DNA of 64,000 nucleotides. Origin: Nesterenkonia sedimenti. GTDB lineage: Bacteria > Actinomycetota > Actinomycetes > Actinomycetales > Micrococcaceae. The notes beneath the pieces were generated by a model. The model was given only the letters and a program-made list of their open reading frames with translations. It searched no databases and was not told where the DNA came from. Below, piece by piece: positions 45,552-55,425 of this stretch. Location: NCBI RefSeq assembly GCF_012641515.1, contig NZ_JABAHY010000001.1, positions 372,001 to 436,000 of the forward strand. The letters run 5' to 3'. Position 1 is the stretch's first letter, and the number at the start of each line of letters is the position of its first letter. A program made the translations under genes and the position numbers.

Positions 45552-48080
45552 ATGGCCCGCCGCTCAACCGATGCCACGGTGCCCACCACCAGTGCTGACA
45601 ACATCATCGATATCGATGTCTCCTCTGAGATGGAGACGTCATTCCTGGAGTATGCCTATTCGGTGATCTACTCCCGGGCGCTTCCGGATGCCCGGGACGG
45701 CCTGAAGCCGGTGCAGCGGCGAATCCTTTACATGATGTCCCAGATGGGACTGCGTCCCGAGAAGGGTCATGTGAAGTCCGCCCGTGTGGTCGGCGAGGTG
45801 ATGGGTAAGCTTCACCCGCATGGCGATGCCGCCATCTATGACGCCCTTGTCCGGATGGCCCAGTCTTGGGCGCTGCGGCTGCCGCTGGTGGACGGTCACG
45901 GCAACTTCGGATCCCTCGATGACGGCCCGGCTGCGGCCCGTTACACCGAGGCGCGGATGGCACCTGCCGCCCTGGCGATGACTGCTGATCTCGACGAGGA
46001 CGTCGTCGATTTCGAACCCAACTATGACAACCAGCTCACCCAGCCGGAGGTGCTGCCCTCGGCTCTGCCGAACCTGCTGGTCAACGGGGCCTCCGGTATC
46101 GCGGTGGGCATGGCCACCAATATGGCCCCGCATAACCTGCGGGAGGTGGTCAACGGGGCGATCCATCTGATCCTGAACCCCGAGGCCACCCTTGAGGACA
46201 TCATGGCCCATATCCCAGGGCCGGATATGCCTTCCGGGGGCCAGATTGTGGGCCTGCAGGGGGTCCATGATGCGTATCGGACCGGTCGCGGCAGTTTCAA
46301 GATCCGTGCCAAGACCTCCATCGAGCAGGTATCGGCCCGCCGCACCGGGATTGTGATCACTGAGCTGCCCTATATGGTCGGCCCGGAGTCCATCATCACC
46401 AAGACCAAGGAGGCGGTGCAGGCTAAGAAGCTTGCCGGGATCTCCGATGTCCTGGACCTCACCGATCGTCGGCACGGGACCCGGATGATCGTCGAGCTCA
46501 AGGCTGGCTTCAATCCGCAGGCGGTGCTGGCCCAGCTGTATAAGCACACACCCCTGGAGACCAGCTTCGGGATCAATAACGTGGCACTGGTCAACGGTCA
46601 GCCCCGGACTATGGGGCTGCTGGAGCTGCTTCAGGTCTATGTGGATCACCGGATCGATGTCGTCCGGCGCCGCACCACCCACCGGCTGGGTAAGCGCAAG
46701 GACCGCCTCCACCTGGTGGAGGGTCTGCTGATCGCGATCCTGGATATCGATGAGGTCATTCAGATCATCCGCGCCGCGGAGGACACGGCCACCGCCCGTG
46801 AGCGGCTGATGACCATCTTCGATCTCTCTCAGCCACAGGCAGAGCATATTCTCGAGCTGCGACTGCGCCAGCTGACCCGGTTCTCCACTATCGAGCTCGA
46901 GCAGGAGAAGCAGAAGCTCGAGGAGGAGATCAAACAGCTCACCGCCATCCTGGAGTCTGATGAGATGCTGCGCCGCACGGTGGCCGATGAGCTCACCGAG
47001 GTCGCCCAGCAGTACGGTGATGATCGCCGGACCGAACTGGCCGATTCTGCCCCTGCCGAGCTTGAGGCCGCCGCCCCTGCCAGTGGCAAGGCCAACCAGG
47101 ATGCGGGCAGTTCCCTGGAGATCCCGGACTCCCCCTGCTGGGTGTTGCTGTCCACCTCCGGGATGCTGGCCCGCACCACTGATCGCAGTGCCCTGGCCCA
47201 TCCCACCCGGCGTCGTCGTCATGATGCTCTGCGCTCTGTGGTTGCTGCCACTGCCCGCGGGGATATCGGCGCGGTGACCTCCACCGGCCGGATGATCCGG
47301 GTGCCTGTTATCGATATGCCGGCTCTGGAGGTCGCCGGCGGCACGGTGAATCTCAATCAGGGCGCGAAGATCAAGGACTTCCTGAATCTGGAGAAGCGCG
47401 AGACACTTATCGGACTCGTACCTCTGGATGCGGTAATCGCCCTGGGTACTGCTGCCGGGCGGGTCAAGCGGGTCAACCCCGATTACCCGCAGAACCGTGA
47501 TGACTGGGAGGTCATCTCCCTGAAGGATAAGGACACGGTGGTCGGTGCCGCGGTGGCCGCCGGGGATTCCGACCAGCTGGTCTTCATCTCCCGGGGCGCC
47601 CAGCTGCTGCGTTACTCGGCGGAGAATGTCCGCCCGCAGGGTCGGACCGGATCCGGGGTTGCCGGTATGAAACTGGCCGACGACGACGCGCTCATCGGCT
47701 TTCAGGTCCTTCCGGCCGCAGCTGCCGAGGAACCTGGTGGAGCTGTTGTGGTCACCTGCGCCACCGGTTCTGAGACTCTGGATGGCCTCGGAGGCGAGAG
47801 CGTGAAGGTCAGCGATCTCAGCGAGTTCCCGGTCAAGGGCCGGGCCACCGGGGGTGTGCGAGCCCACCGGTTCCTGCGCGGTGAGGATCAGCTGACCCTG
47901 GGCGCTGCCGTGATGTCGCCGCCGCTGGCTGCGGATAAGCGCGGGGCCGCCCGGACAGTTCCGGCTGAGATGGCCCGTCGGGATGCCTCTGGTGTGCCGG
48001 TGGAGCAGTCCATTGAGGCGGTTGCTTCCTCTCCCCAGGCCATGGCTGAGACTGCGATTTCCGTCACGATTGCGACATAG
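45552..48080 (+). CDS. parC: DNA topoisomerase IV subunit A (ParC)
   Basis: An 842-residue type IIA topoisomerase A subunit. The catalytic Tyr131 lies in AARYTEAR; the breakage-reunion domain reaches about residue 490, with a coiled-coil [14 protein letters not shown] near 440, and a beta-pinwheel C-terminal domain follows. It cuts and rejoins DNA together with ParE (not in the window) to decatenate chromosomes. The canonical GyrA box in the C-terminal domain is degenerate (NQGAKIK), which favours ParC over GyrA. In the quinolone-determining region ([10 protein letters not shown], 88-97) Ala93 replaces the usual Ser while Asp97 is kept. Confidence 0.9.
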   Translation: MARRSTDATVPTTSADNIIDIDVSSEMETSFLEYAYSVIYSRALPDARDGLKPVQRRILYMMSQMGLRPEKGHVKSARVVGEVMGKLHPHGDAAIYDALVRMAQSWALRLPLVDGHGNFGSLDDGPAAARYTEARMAPAALAMTADLDEDVVDFEPNYDNQLTQPEVLPSALPNLLVNGASGIAVGMATNMAPHNLREVVNGAIHLILNPEATLEDIMAHIPGPDMPSGGQIVGLQGVHDAYRTGRGSFKIRAKTSIEQVSARRTGIVITELPYMVGPESIITKTKEAVQAKKLAGISDVLDLTDRRHGTRMIVELKAGFNPQAVLAQLYKHTPLETSFGINNVALVNGQPRTMGLLELLQVYVDHRIDVVRRRTTHRLGKRKDRLHLVEGLLIAILDIDEVIQIIRAAEDTATARERLMTIFDLSQPQAEHILELRLRQLTRFSTIELEQEKQKLEEEIKQLTAILESDEMLRRTVADELTEVAQQYGDDRRTELADSAPAELEAAAPASGKANQDAGSSLEIPDSPCWVLLSTSGMLARTTDRSALAHPTRRRRHDALRSVVAATARGDIGAVTSTGRMIRVPVIDMPALEVAGGTVNLNQGAKIKDFLNLEKRETLIGLVPLDAVIALGTAAGRVKRVNPDYPQNRDDWEVISLKDKDTVVGAAVAAGDSDQLVFISRGAQLLRYSAENVRPQGRTGSGVAGMKLADDDALIGFQVLPAAAAEEPGGAVVVTCATGSETLDGLGGESVKVSDLSEFPVKGRATGGVRAHRFLRGEDQLTLGAAVMSPPLAADKRGAARTVPAEMARRDASGVPVEQSIEAVASSPQAMAETAISVTIAT

Positions 48081-48098
48081 TTCTACATCACGTAGAAA
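48070..48098 (+). promoter_or_regulatory. blaI promoter with BlaI-like dyad operator
   Basis: The elements are -35 TTGCGA (48070-48075), a 17-bp spacer, and -10 TAGAAA (48093-48098). A perfect dyad TTCTAC-N5-GTAGAA (48081-48097) starts at spacer position 6 and covers the -10. It straddles the parC stop and lies 62 bp before the BlaI-type gene. The same arrangement recurs at 51167-51195. Binding by the repressor would block the promoter, consistent with autoregulation. Confidence 0.65.
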
Positions 48099-48159
48099 TC
48101 TGTCTCACTGGGGAGTATCGTAAAAGTCAGAACAGTCTTTTGGCACAAGGAGCACGACT

Positions 48160-48498
48160 ATGGCAAGCCTCGGTGAGCTTGAACGTTCAGTGATGACCCT
48201 GCTGTGGGATTCCACGCAGGCGCTGAGCGCTAATGAGGTCTGCGAACAGCTGGATGAGGACCTCGCCGTGACGACCGTGCTGACCGTGCTGGCCCGCCTG
48301 GAGAAGAAGGGCATGGTCCACCGGGAGCGGACCTCCCGGCCGCACCGCTACTCCGCTACTGCTTCCCGTGAGGAGCACACGGTGGAGATGCTCAATGAGG
48401 TCCTGGGCACTGCTCCTGACCGTGAGGCCGTACTGGCGCAGTTCATCGGCAGTGTCTCCGAGGACGAGGCCGCCGCCCTGCGCAAGATACTGGGTTAG
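48160..48498 (+). CDS. blaI: BlaI/MecI/CopY-family transcriptional repressor
   Basis: A 112-residue winged-helix repressor. GELERSVMTLLWDSTQALSANEV opens the DNA-binding domain, TTVLTVLARLEKKGMVHRER forms the recognition helix and wing, and the C-terminal third is a dimerisation helix region. In mycobacteria BlaI with the M56 protease BlaR controls the beta-lactamase gene and ATP-synthase genes; in staphylococci the pair senses beta-lactams. Here the M56 protein follows at 48641, separated by a terminator-like hairpin. AAGGAG precedes the ATG. A TTCTAC-N5-GTAGAA dyad overlies its promoter. No beta-lactamase gene is in the window. Confidence 0.9.
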   Translation: MASLGELERSVMTLLWDSTQALSANEVCEQLDEDLAVTTVLTVLARLEKKGMVHRERTSRPHRYSATASREEHTVEMLNEVLGTAPDREAVLAQFIGSVSEDEAAALRKILG

Positions 48499-48502
48499 TT
48501 CC

Positions 48503-48527
48503 GCGGCCGGGCACATGTCCCGGCCGC
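48503..48527 (+). terminator. terminator-like hairpin after blaI
   Basis: GCGGCCGGG (48503-48511) pairs perfectly with CCCGGCCGC (48519-48527) around a 7-nt loop, just after the blaI stop, and is followed by tctcgtt. A second hairpin, GTTCCGC-TGC-GCGGAAC (48532-48548), comes next. The U-run is poor, so termination may be partial. Confidence 0.5.
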
Positions 48528-48640
48528 TCTCGTTCCGCTGCGCGGAACTTCACGCCTGAAGTCGCTGCTCGCTACGCTTGCAGCTCACGGACCGTGGGTA
48601 GGTCTCACAGTGGCGTCGGAGTAGATAAACTCTTCCCCTA

Positions 48641-49588
48641 GTGGAACCACTTGCCCTTTTCCTTGCTGGACTGGCCGTTGTCCTGGCTGTCCCCGTGCCG
48701 ATGCTGCTGCATGAGGCGCGTTTCCGTGCCCGCTCCCCCTGGGCTGCGATGCTGCTCTGGCAGGCCATCGCCCTGGCCGGCGGGCTCTCTATGGTCGGGG
48801 CACCGATGGTCTATGGCCTGGCGCCTTTCGGTGATGCGCTGCCGGAGGCGATCAACACTGCGATCCGCCTGACTCTCAGCGAGGACTACCCTGCCCTGGG
48901 CGAGTTGGAGGTCCATCCCTGGCATATCTTCGCACTTTGTCTGGGACTGCTTCTGGCTGGGCATCTGGTGTTGACTGTGGTGCGCACCTACCTCCGGGTC
49001 CTCTCGGCACGACGCCGCCACCGCCAATTGGTCTCCCTGCTCTCGACTCCCCTGCCGGCCTCCGATGGCGGAAGCGAGGCCACTCAAGTCATCGAACACG
49101 AGACTCCGCTGGCCTACTGTCTGCCCGGGCGGACCAATGCCCGTTCAGTGACAGTGCTCTCCCGCGGTCTGCTGGAGACGCTGACCGAGGAGGAACTGGC
49201 AGCCGTGGTGGCTCATGAGAAGACCCATCTGCGCCAGCGCCATCACTTGCTGACCATGGCCTTTGAGGCCTGGTATCGGGCCCTGCCCTGGCTGCCGACC
49301 ACCCGCCACGGGCGGGAGGCCGTTCTGGAGATCACCGAGATGCTCGCCGACGACGGCGCTCTGGCCACTCATTCCCGAGAGGATCTCCTCCGCGCACTGG
49401 CTGTATCTGGGGAGGGTTCCCCGGATAAGGATCTGAAACCTACGGCTGAGGCCAGTCTCATCACCGGGGTGCGTCTGCAGCGGCTGCTGGTGCCCAAGGC
49501 TCCCCTGGGCACCAGCGCCATAGCCGGCGTCGTCTTCTGTGCAGCTGCTCTGCTGGCGGTGCCAACCTCACTGCTGCTGCTGATCTGA
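48641..49588 (+). CDS. M56-family (BlaR1-like) membrane metalloprotease
   Basis: A 315-residue protein with the zinc-protease motif HEKTH near residue 192, preceded by TEEELAAVVA. Transmembrane segments are near residues 4-22, 35-55, 88-110 and 290-313, giving the four-helix layout of BlaR1/MecR1 without an extracellular penicillin-binding sensor domain. Such proteins cleave or trigger cleavage of the partner BlaI repressor when a signal arrives. The partner gene lies immediately upstream on the same strand. GTG 48641 follows a TAGATAAACT stretch by 9 nt, so a separate promoter is possible. Confidence 0.87.
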   Translation: MEPLALFLAGLAVVLAVPVPMLLHEARFRARSPWAAMLLWQAIALAGGLSMVGAPMVYGLAPFGDALPEAINTAIRLTLSEDYPALGELEVHPWHIFALCLGLLLAGHLVLTVVRTYLRVLSARRRHRQLVSLLSTPLPASDGGSEATQVIEHETPLAYCLPGRTNARSVTVLSRGLLETLTEEELAAVVAHEKTHLRQRHHLLTMAFEAWYRALPWLPTTRHGREAVLEITEMLADDGALATHSREDLLRALAVSGEGSPDKDLKPTAEASLITGVRLQRLLVPKAPLGTSAIAGVVFCAAALLAVPTSLLLLI

Positions 49589-49603
49589 GGCCAGCAGTCT
49601 GGT

Positions 49604-50359
49604 TCACTGGCGGGAGAGGAAGTCCTGGGCTCCGCCGACCAGCTCAGTGTGTTCCTGCTCCAGGCCGGGCTTATTGACCAGCTGGGCGATTTCGGCGGCG
49701 AATTCCTCCACCGTGTAGAGCTTGCCGGCTGCCTCCCGGCGGGATTCGATGGCACCGGGCTCGGCGCGGTCCAGCAGGGTCGCGGTGATAGTGCCTTCGA
49801 TCATGTCACCGGAGACGATGGTGAGCTTGATGCCCTTCTCATCCAGGGTCGGGACCAGTTCCCGCAGAGCGTCCTCCCCGGCACGTTTGGAGCGGGCTAC
49901 CGGCTCGTAGGCATCCAGGGTGGTGACTTCCTTGATGAAATGCGCCTGGTGGCTGGTGACGAAGACGATCTGCGAACCGGCTGGCATCACCTCAATGGCA
50001 GTTTTGACCATGGTGACCTGGGCGTCGCGGTTCAGGCGCAGGGCGTAGTCCTCCCCGCGGTCTGCCTCCATACCGCCGGAGGCGTTGAGGATCAGTAGAT
50101 CCAGGGACCCGAAGTTCTCCACTGCAGCATCCACCAGCGCCTGGGCCCCGGCGGCCTCGGTGAGATCGGCCTGGACTGCTACGGCTTTGCCGCCAGCCTC
50201 CTCGATGCCTTTGACGACCTTTCTCGCTCGGGGCGCCTTGGCACGGTAGTTGACGACGACGCCGGCGCCGCGCTCAGCGATCAGCTGCGCGGTGGCTGCA
50301 CCGATACCCCGGGAGGAGCCGGTGATGACTGCGCCTTTGCCTTCTAGATCTTTGCTCAT
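49604..50359 (-). CDS. short-chain dehydrogenase/reductase with atypical active site
   Basis: A 251-residue SDR enzyme with the cofactor loop VITGSSRGIGAATAQ near residues 10-24 and the NASGG (NAG-equivalent) stretch near 92. The expected YxxxK is replaced by YEPVARSKRAGED, where six residues separate Tyr from Lys, although SK-A is kept; a related actinobacterial subgroup appears to share this. The reaction is unknown. It starts 2 bp after the fabG-like stop, so the two form an operon and may act in fatty-acid or related reduction steps. Confidence 0.82.
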   Translation of the reverse strand: MSKDLEGKGAVITGSSRGIGAATAQLIAERGAGVVVNYRAKAPRARKVVKGIEEAGGKAVAVQADLTEAAGAQALVDAAVENFGSLDLLILNASGGMEADRGEDYALRLNRDAQVTMVKTAIEVMPAGSQIVFVTSHQAHFIKEVTTLDAYEPVARSKRAGEDALRELVPTLDEKGIKLTIVSGDMIEGTITATLLDRAEPGAIESRREAAGKLYTVEEFAAEIAQLVNKPGLEQEHTELVGGAQDFLSRQ

Positions 50360-50361
50360 GT

Positions 50362-51138
<777 letters not shown>

Positions 51139-51166
51139 CTATTACCGGCGGGTTCACACCCCGTCC

Positions 51167-51195
51167 CTGACAGGGAGTTCTACCGCGCGTAGAAT
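51167..51195 (+). promoter_or_regulatory. DUF3099 operon promoter with the BlaI-like dyad
   Basis: The elements are -35 CTGACA (51167-51172), a 17-bp spacer and -10 TAGAAT (51190-51195), with the perfect dyad TTCTAC-N5-GTAGAA at 51178-51194, starting at spacer position 6 exactly as before blaI. The -10 ends 6 nt before ATG 51202, so the message is probably leaderless. Confidence 0.65.
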
Positions 51196-51201
51196 AGAGG
51201 G

Positions 51202-51624
51202 ATGACCGATCAGGTCCACTCCATTACTGACGCCCCGCTGAAGCACAGCGTCGAGCAGCACAGCCGGATGATTCGCTACACCATCGCCATGTCTATCCGT
51301 ATCGTGTGCTTCGTGCTGGCTGCTGTTGTCGGGGCGGTGTGGCAGAGCTGGTGGGCCCTGGCTCTGGTGGCCGCCGCCGTCGTACTGCCCTATGTGGCTG
51401 TGGTCGATGCCAATGCCGGTGGGGACCGCTATCAGGCTGCACGCCAGCCGGTCTCCCCTGAGGCGCAGCCTCAGCTGACCACCGGACACGAGGATCCCGT
51501 GGTCGACGAACAGCCCCAGTGGTGGGAGGCCGAGGACTCTGCCGATGCCGCTGACCAGCAGAACAGCTCTACGGTGATTTCTGGTGAGCTGGTGCAGGAG
51601 CGATCCTCAGGGAGACAGCACTGA
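51202..51624 (+). CDS. DUF3099 membrane protein
   Basis: A 140-residue protein of the actinobacterial DUF3099 family with two hydrophobic segments (about 34-51 and 52-72) and an acidic, disordered C-terminal tail. The conserved opening is ITDAPLKHSVEQHSRMIRYTIAMSIR. Function is unknown. The promoter before it carries the same dyad as blaI. Its stop overlaps the next start by one base, so it leads a three-gene unit ending in SURF1. Confidence 0.87.
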   Translation: MTDQVHSITDAPLKHSVEQHSRMIRYTIAMSIRIVCFVLAAVVGAVWQSWWALALVAAAVVLPYVAVVDANAGGDRYQAARQPVSPEAQPQLTTGHEDPVVDEQPQWWEAEDSADAADQQNSSTVISGELVQERSSGRQH

Positions 51625-51860
51625 TGGATCTGCTCGGTGCGCTCAGCTCCGGTGAGGCTGGCCCGGAGACCCCTACTTGCTCACGCAAGGGCTGCACTGC
51701 CGAGGCTCAGTGGCAGATCAAATGGAACAATCCCAAGATCCATGACCCCGAGCGCAGGAAGATCTGGCTGGCCTGCTCCGAGCACCGGGACTGGTTGGAG
51801 AATTTCCTGCGCCAGCGGATGTTCTGGCGCAGCACTGAACCGATGGAGGAGGCCGCGTGA
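51624..51860 (+). CDS. small conserved Cys/His protein of unknown function
   Basis: A 78-residue cytoplasmic protein with a likely metal site: CSRKGC near residues 19-24 and CSEHRDW near 51-57 (two Cys, then Cys and His). It is rich in Trp and charged residues and has no membrane segment. It is wedged between DUF3099 and SURF1 with overlaps on both sides, so the three are surely co-translated. A role linked to cytochrome oxidase assembly is only an inference from position. Confidence 0.78.
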   Translation: MDLLGALSSGEAGPETPTCSRKGCTAEAQWQIKWNNPKIHDPERRKIWLACSEHRDWLENFLRQRMFWRSTEPMEEAA

Positions 51861-52771
51861 AAGAGCGTTACTCCTTCCTGATCAGCCCGGTCTGGTTGGG
51901 CTGGCTGGCGGCCTGTGTGATCTTCTGCGCGGTCTGCTATCTGCTGGGCCAGTGGCAGTTGGACCGCCGTGAGGGTGCCTTGGAGGAGATCAACCGGGTG
52001 GTCTCCAATTACGATGAGGACCCCATCCCCTACTCTGAGGCTCGCGAACTTTTCGTTGAGGGTGCCGATGAGGATGAGTGGACTGTGGTGACCATGTCTG
52101 GTCAATACATGCCGGAGGACTCTCTTTTGGCCCGTAACCGGGGGCATGGCGGCCAGGTGGGCTATGAGCAGCTGGTGCCTTTCCGTGAGGATTCCACCGG
52201 CGATGTTCTGGTGGTCTCTCGCGGTTGGCTGCCGACCTCCAGCACGGATGGCTCTCAACCCTCTTTCAACCCGGATCCTCCGGAGGGGGATGCCGAGATC
52301 ACGGTTCGTCTGAAACCGGCTGAGCCGGCCATCGACCGTGGCGCCCCGGAAGGCCAGCTGGCTTCAGTGGACCTCGAGGAGTATGCCTCTGTGGTCGACT
52401 ATTCGGTGGTCGAGGGTGCCTATGGGCTCATGGCCGAGGAGTCGCCTCAGCCGGCAGATGTCCCCTATCAGCTGGCTCGCCCTGCCTTGGATGAGGGCCC
52501 TCACCTGGGGTACTCCATGCAGTGGGTGGCCTTCGGCCTGCTCAGCTTTGTCGGCTGGGGCTATGCGGCCCGGGTCCACGCCCGCAACCGTGACATGGAG
52601 CTGCTGGAGGACGCAGAGGACGACGGCGCCCTGGCCGGTTCCCCTGCGGTCTCCCTGTCGAAGCAGGAGCGCCTGCGCGAGCTGAAACGCATCCGTCGCC
52701 AGCAGTCTGGCAAGTACTCAGATGAGGACGCCGAAGACGCCTGGGTTGAGGAACGTCTTCTGAACCGCTGA
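51857..52771 (+). CDS. SURF1-family cytochrome oxidase assembly protein
   Basis: A 304-residue protein with a transmembrane helix near residues 10-30 ending in LGQWQLDRREG and a second near 222-240 (MQWVAFGLLSFVGWGYA), enclosing an extracytoplasmic domain with RGWLPTSS: the SURF1 layout. SURF1 helps insert heme a into subunit I of aa3-type oxidase. The C-terminal tail is highly charged. GTG 51857 overlaps the small Cys protein by 4 bp. Its transcription would depend on the dyad promoter at 51167. Confidence 0.9.
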   Translation: MKERYSFLISPVWLGWLAACVIFCAVCYLLGQWQLDRREGALEEINRVVSNYDEDPIPYSEARELFVEGADEDEWTVVTMSGQYMPEDSLLARNRGHGGQVGYEQLVPFREDSTGDVLVVSRGWLPTSSTDGSQPSFNPDPPEGDAEITVRLKPAEPAIDRGAPEGQLASVDLEEYASVVDYSVVEGAYGLMAEESPQPADVPYQLARPALDEGPHLGYSMQWVAFGLLSFVGWGYAARVHARNRDMELLEDAEDDGALAGSPAVSLSKQERLRELKRIRRQQSGKYSDEDAEDAWVEERLLNR

Positions 52772-52783
52772 GCTGCGGCTGGC

Positions 52784-54382
52784 TCAGGCGAGTTCTACGA
52801 GGTCTTCGTATTCCTTGGTGTAGAGGTCCTCGATGCCGTCGGGCAGCAGTACGACTCGTTCGGGATCCAGCGCTTCGACCGCCCCGGGGTCGTGGCTGAC
52901 CAGCACCACTGCGCCTTCGTAGGTGCGCAGCGCGGCCAGGATCTCTTCACGGGATGCTGGGTCTAGGTTATTGGTGGGCTCATCCAGCAGCAGCACATTG
53001 GCACTGGAGGCCACCAGAGTGGCCAGGGCCAGCCGCGTCTTCTCACCGCCGGAGAGCACCCCGGCAGGCTTGGAGGTGTCATCCCCGGAGAACAGGAAGC
53101 TGCCGAGGATCTTGCGCTGATCGGTATCGGAGAGGAACGGCGCTGCCGTCTTCATATTCTCCAAGACGGAGCGTTCGGTATCCAGGGTGTCGTGCTCCTG
53201 GGCGAAGTAGCCCAGCTTCAGCCCATGACCATGGATCACTTCTCCGGAGTCCGGCTCGGATGCTCCGGCGAGCATGCGCAGCAGGGTCGTCTTACCGGCA
53301 CCGTTATAACCGAGCACCACAACCCGGGATCCTCGGTCGATGGCCAGGTCCAGCCCGGTGAAGATCTCCAGGGAGCCATAGGACTTGGACAGTCCCTCAG
53401 CCATCAGAGGTGTTTTGCCGCAGGCCTGGGGTGAGGGGAAGCGGATATTGGCGACCTTATCGGCCTGCCGCTCCCCTTCAACACCGGCCATCATGCGCTC
53501 GGCACGTTTGAACATGGACTGCGCGGCAGCTGCCTTAGTGGCCTTGGCGCGCATCTTCTCAGCCTGGGCCCGCAGCGCACTGGCCTTCTTCTCCGCATTG
53601 GCGAATTCGCGTTTGCGCCGCGCCTCGTCCTGCTCCCGCTGGGCGAGGTACTTCTTCCAGGTCATGTTGTAGACATCGACCGTCATCCGCATCGCGTCCA
53701 GGTAGAGCACCTTATTGACTGTGGTCTCGATGAGGTCCACATCGTGCGAGATGATCAGTACACCACCGGGGAACCGCTGGAGGTAGTCCCGCAGCCAGAC
53801 GATGGAGTCGGCGTCGAGGTGGTTGGTGGGCTCATCCAGCAGCAGGGTATCGGCATCGCTGAAGAGGATCCTGGCCAGTTCCACACGCCGGCGCTGACCT
53901 CCGGAGAGGGTCTTCAGCGGCTGGGTGAGGATACGTTCGGGCAGGTCCAGGTTCTTGCAGATGATGGCAGCCTCGGATTCAGCCGTATAGCCTCCGGCTG
54001 CCTCGAAGCGGGACTGCAGCCGGTCATAGGCCTTCATGGCCTTCTCCCGGGCTCGGTCGTCCTCGGAGGCCATATCTGCCTCAGCCTGGGTGAGTTTGCG
54101 GGAGATGACGTCCAGCTCCCGGGCGGAGAGGATCCGGTCCCGGGCGGTCTGTTCCATATTCTCCACCCGCGGGTCCTGTGGCAGATACCCGATGGAGCCG
54201 CGCCGGTCGACATTACCGGCGGCCGGCTGGGCTTGTCCGGCCAGGACCTTGGTCATGGTGGTTTTGCCGGCGCCGTTGCGGCCGACCAGACCGATCTTAT
54301 CGCCGGCGTCGATCCGGAAGTTCACCTGGTCCATGAGCAGGCGAGCACCGGCACGCAGCTCAAGGTTGGATACGCTGATCAA
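52784..54382 (-). CDS. ABC-F family ATPase
   Basis: A 532-residue protein with two ABC nucleotide-binding domains and no membrane segment. Walker A sites are GLVGRNGAGKTT (near 32-43) and VLGYNGAGKTT (near 354), signatures LSGGQRRRVEL and LSGGEKTRLAL, and Walker B LLLDEPTNHLD and LLLDEPTNNLD. Between them lies the charged coiled-coil P-site linker rich in Glu/Lys/Arg (about 240-305). ABC-F proteins act on ribosomes; this one resembles the widely conserved housekeeping group more than drug-resistance types, but the class is uncertain. The start is TTG 54382. It diverges from the ECF-type ATPase gene with only 22 bp between starts. Confidence 0.9.
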   Translation of the reverse strand: MISVSNLELRAGARLLMDQVNFRIDAGDKIGLVGRNGAGKTTMTKVLAGQAQPAAGNVDRRGSIGYLPQDPRVENMEQTARDRILSARELDVISRKLTQAEADMASEDDRAREKAMKAYDRLQSRFEAAGGYTAESEAAIICKNLDLPERILTQPLKTLSGGQRRRVELARILFSDADTLLLDEPTNHLDADSIVWLRDYLQRFPGGVLIISHDVDLIETTVNKVLYLDAMRMTVDVYNMTWKKYLAQREQDEARRKREFANAEKKASALRAQAEKMRAKATKAAAAQSMFKRAERMMAGVEGERQADKVANIRFPSPQACGKTPLMAEGLSKSYGSLEIFTGLDLAIDRGSRVVVLGYNGAGKTTLLRMLAGASEPDSGEVIHGHGLKLGYFAQEHDTLDTERSVLENMKTAAPFLSDTDQRKILGSFLFSGDDTSKPAGVLSGGEKTRLALATLVASSANVLLLDEPTNNLDPASREEILAALRTYEGAVVLVSHDPGAVEALDPERVVLLPDGIEDLYTKEYEDLVELA

Positions 54383-54404
54383 CGGTGAATTTCCTTAGAT
54401 GTAG

Positions 54405-55106
54405 ATGATGGAGAAGTTATTGGACAACCAGGACAGTCTAACGATCCGGGTCGATGATCTATGCCTGGATGTCGAAACGGCCGCAGGCGACCAGCGGCGT
54501 ATTCTGCATCCGCTTCAGCTGGAGATCACCGAGTCGCGGGTGGCGGTGATCGGTTCGAATGGCTCGGGGAAGTCCACGCTGCTGCGATTGCTGGCTGGTC
54601 TGGCTCAGCCCACTGCTGGTGAGGTGCGGTTCTCCCCCACGAGGCCTTCGACAGGGTTCATCTTCGCGAATCCGCAGGCCCAGCTGGTGATGCCGGTGGT
54701 GGGTGAGGATATTGAGTTTTCCCTGCGGCAGCGGATCAAACAGCGTGCTGAGCGTCGGCGTCGTGCTGAGGAGATTCTGCGGGGCCTGGGGTTGGCCGAC
54801 CGGATTGATTCCAGTGTCTATGAGCTCTCCTCCGGGGAGGCTCAGAAGGTCGCCCTGGCTGGTGTTCTGGCCACTGAGCCGGGTCTGGTCCTGGCGGATG
54901 AGCCGACCACGCTATTGGATCTCCGCAATGCTGCGGAGTTTCAGAACCGGCTGCTGGACCTGGATGTGCCGTTAGTGGTGGCCACCCATGATCTGGAGTT
55001 CGCGGCGCGGGCCGACCGGGTGCTGGTGTTCCATGAGGGCCATCTGGCCTTCGACGGCGCACCTGCCCCGGCCGTTGCCCACTACCGGCGCTTGGCTCTG
55101 GGCTAG
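54405..55106 (+). CDS. orphan ECF-type (CbiO/BioM-like) ABC ATPase
   Basis: A 233-residue single ABC ATPase. Walker A GSNGSGKSTLL (near 50-60), the Q-loop FANPQAQLVMPVVGEDIEF (near 86-104, a pattern typical of energy-coupling-factor A subunits), signature ELSSGEAQKVALAGVLA and Walker B LVLADEPT are present. In relatives such a gene lies next to an EcfT transmembrane subunit and often bioY for biotin uptake; neither is present on either side here. ATG 54405 or the next codon is the start. The end overlaps sufT tail-to-tail by 4 bp. Confidence 0.85.
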   Translation: MMEKLLDNQDSLTIRVDDLCLDVETAAGDQRRILHPLQLEITESRVAVIGSNGSGKSTLLRLLAGLAQPTAGEVRFSPTRPSTGFIFANPQAQLVMPVVGEDIEFSLRQRIKQRAERRRRAEEILRGLGLADRIDSSVYELSSGEAQKVALAGVLATEPGLVLADEPTTLLDLRNAAEFQNRLLDLDVPLVVATHDLEFAARADRVLVFHEGHLAFDGAPAPAVAHYRRLALG

Positions 55107-55425
55107 ATGTTGAACCCGAGGGCGCGCATCTGCTCCTTGCCGTCCTCGGTGATCTTCTCCGGGCCCCATGGCGGCATCCATACCCAGTTCAGCCGCCATT
55201 CATCGACCATAGTTCCCACATGCTGACCGACCTGCTCTTCGAGCACATCGGTGAGCGGGCATGCCGCAGTGGTCAGGGTCATATCGATGATCAGGGCGCC
55301 GTCCTCGGCGTAGTGCAGCCCGTAGAGCAGCCCGAGGTCGACAATGTTGATGCCCAGTTCGGGGTCGATGACCTCTTTGAGGGCTTCTTCGATGTCTTCT
55401 AGGGGTGTCTGTGTGGTGGTGTCAG

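Noticed and set aside
45639-47867. 742-codon open frame on the minus strand
   Set aside because: Antisense shadow of parC with no recognisable motif; parC has all its catalytic residues.
48530-48600. Similarity between the gap after blaI and the gap at 10550-10615 (both with AAGTCG-CTCGC-like runs)
   Set aside because: Matches are short and broken; not enough to call a repeat family.
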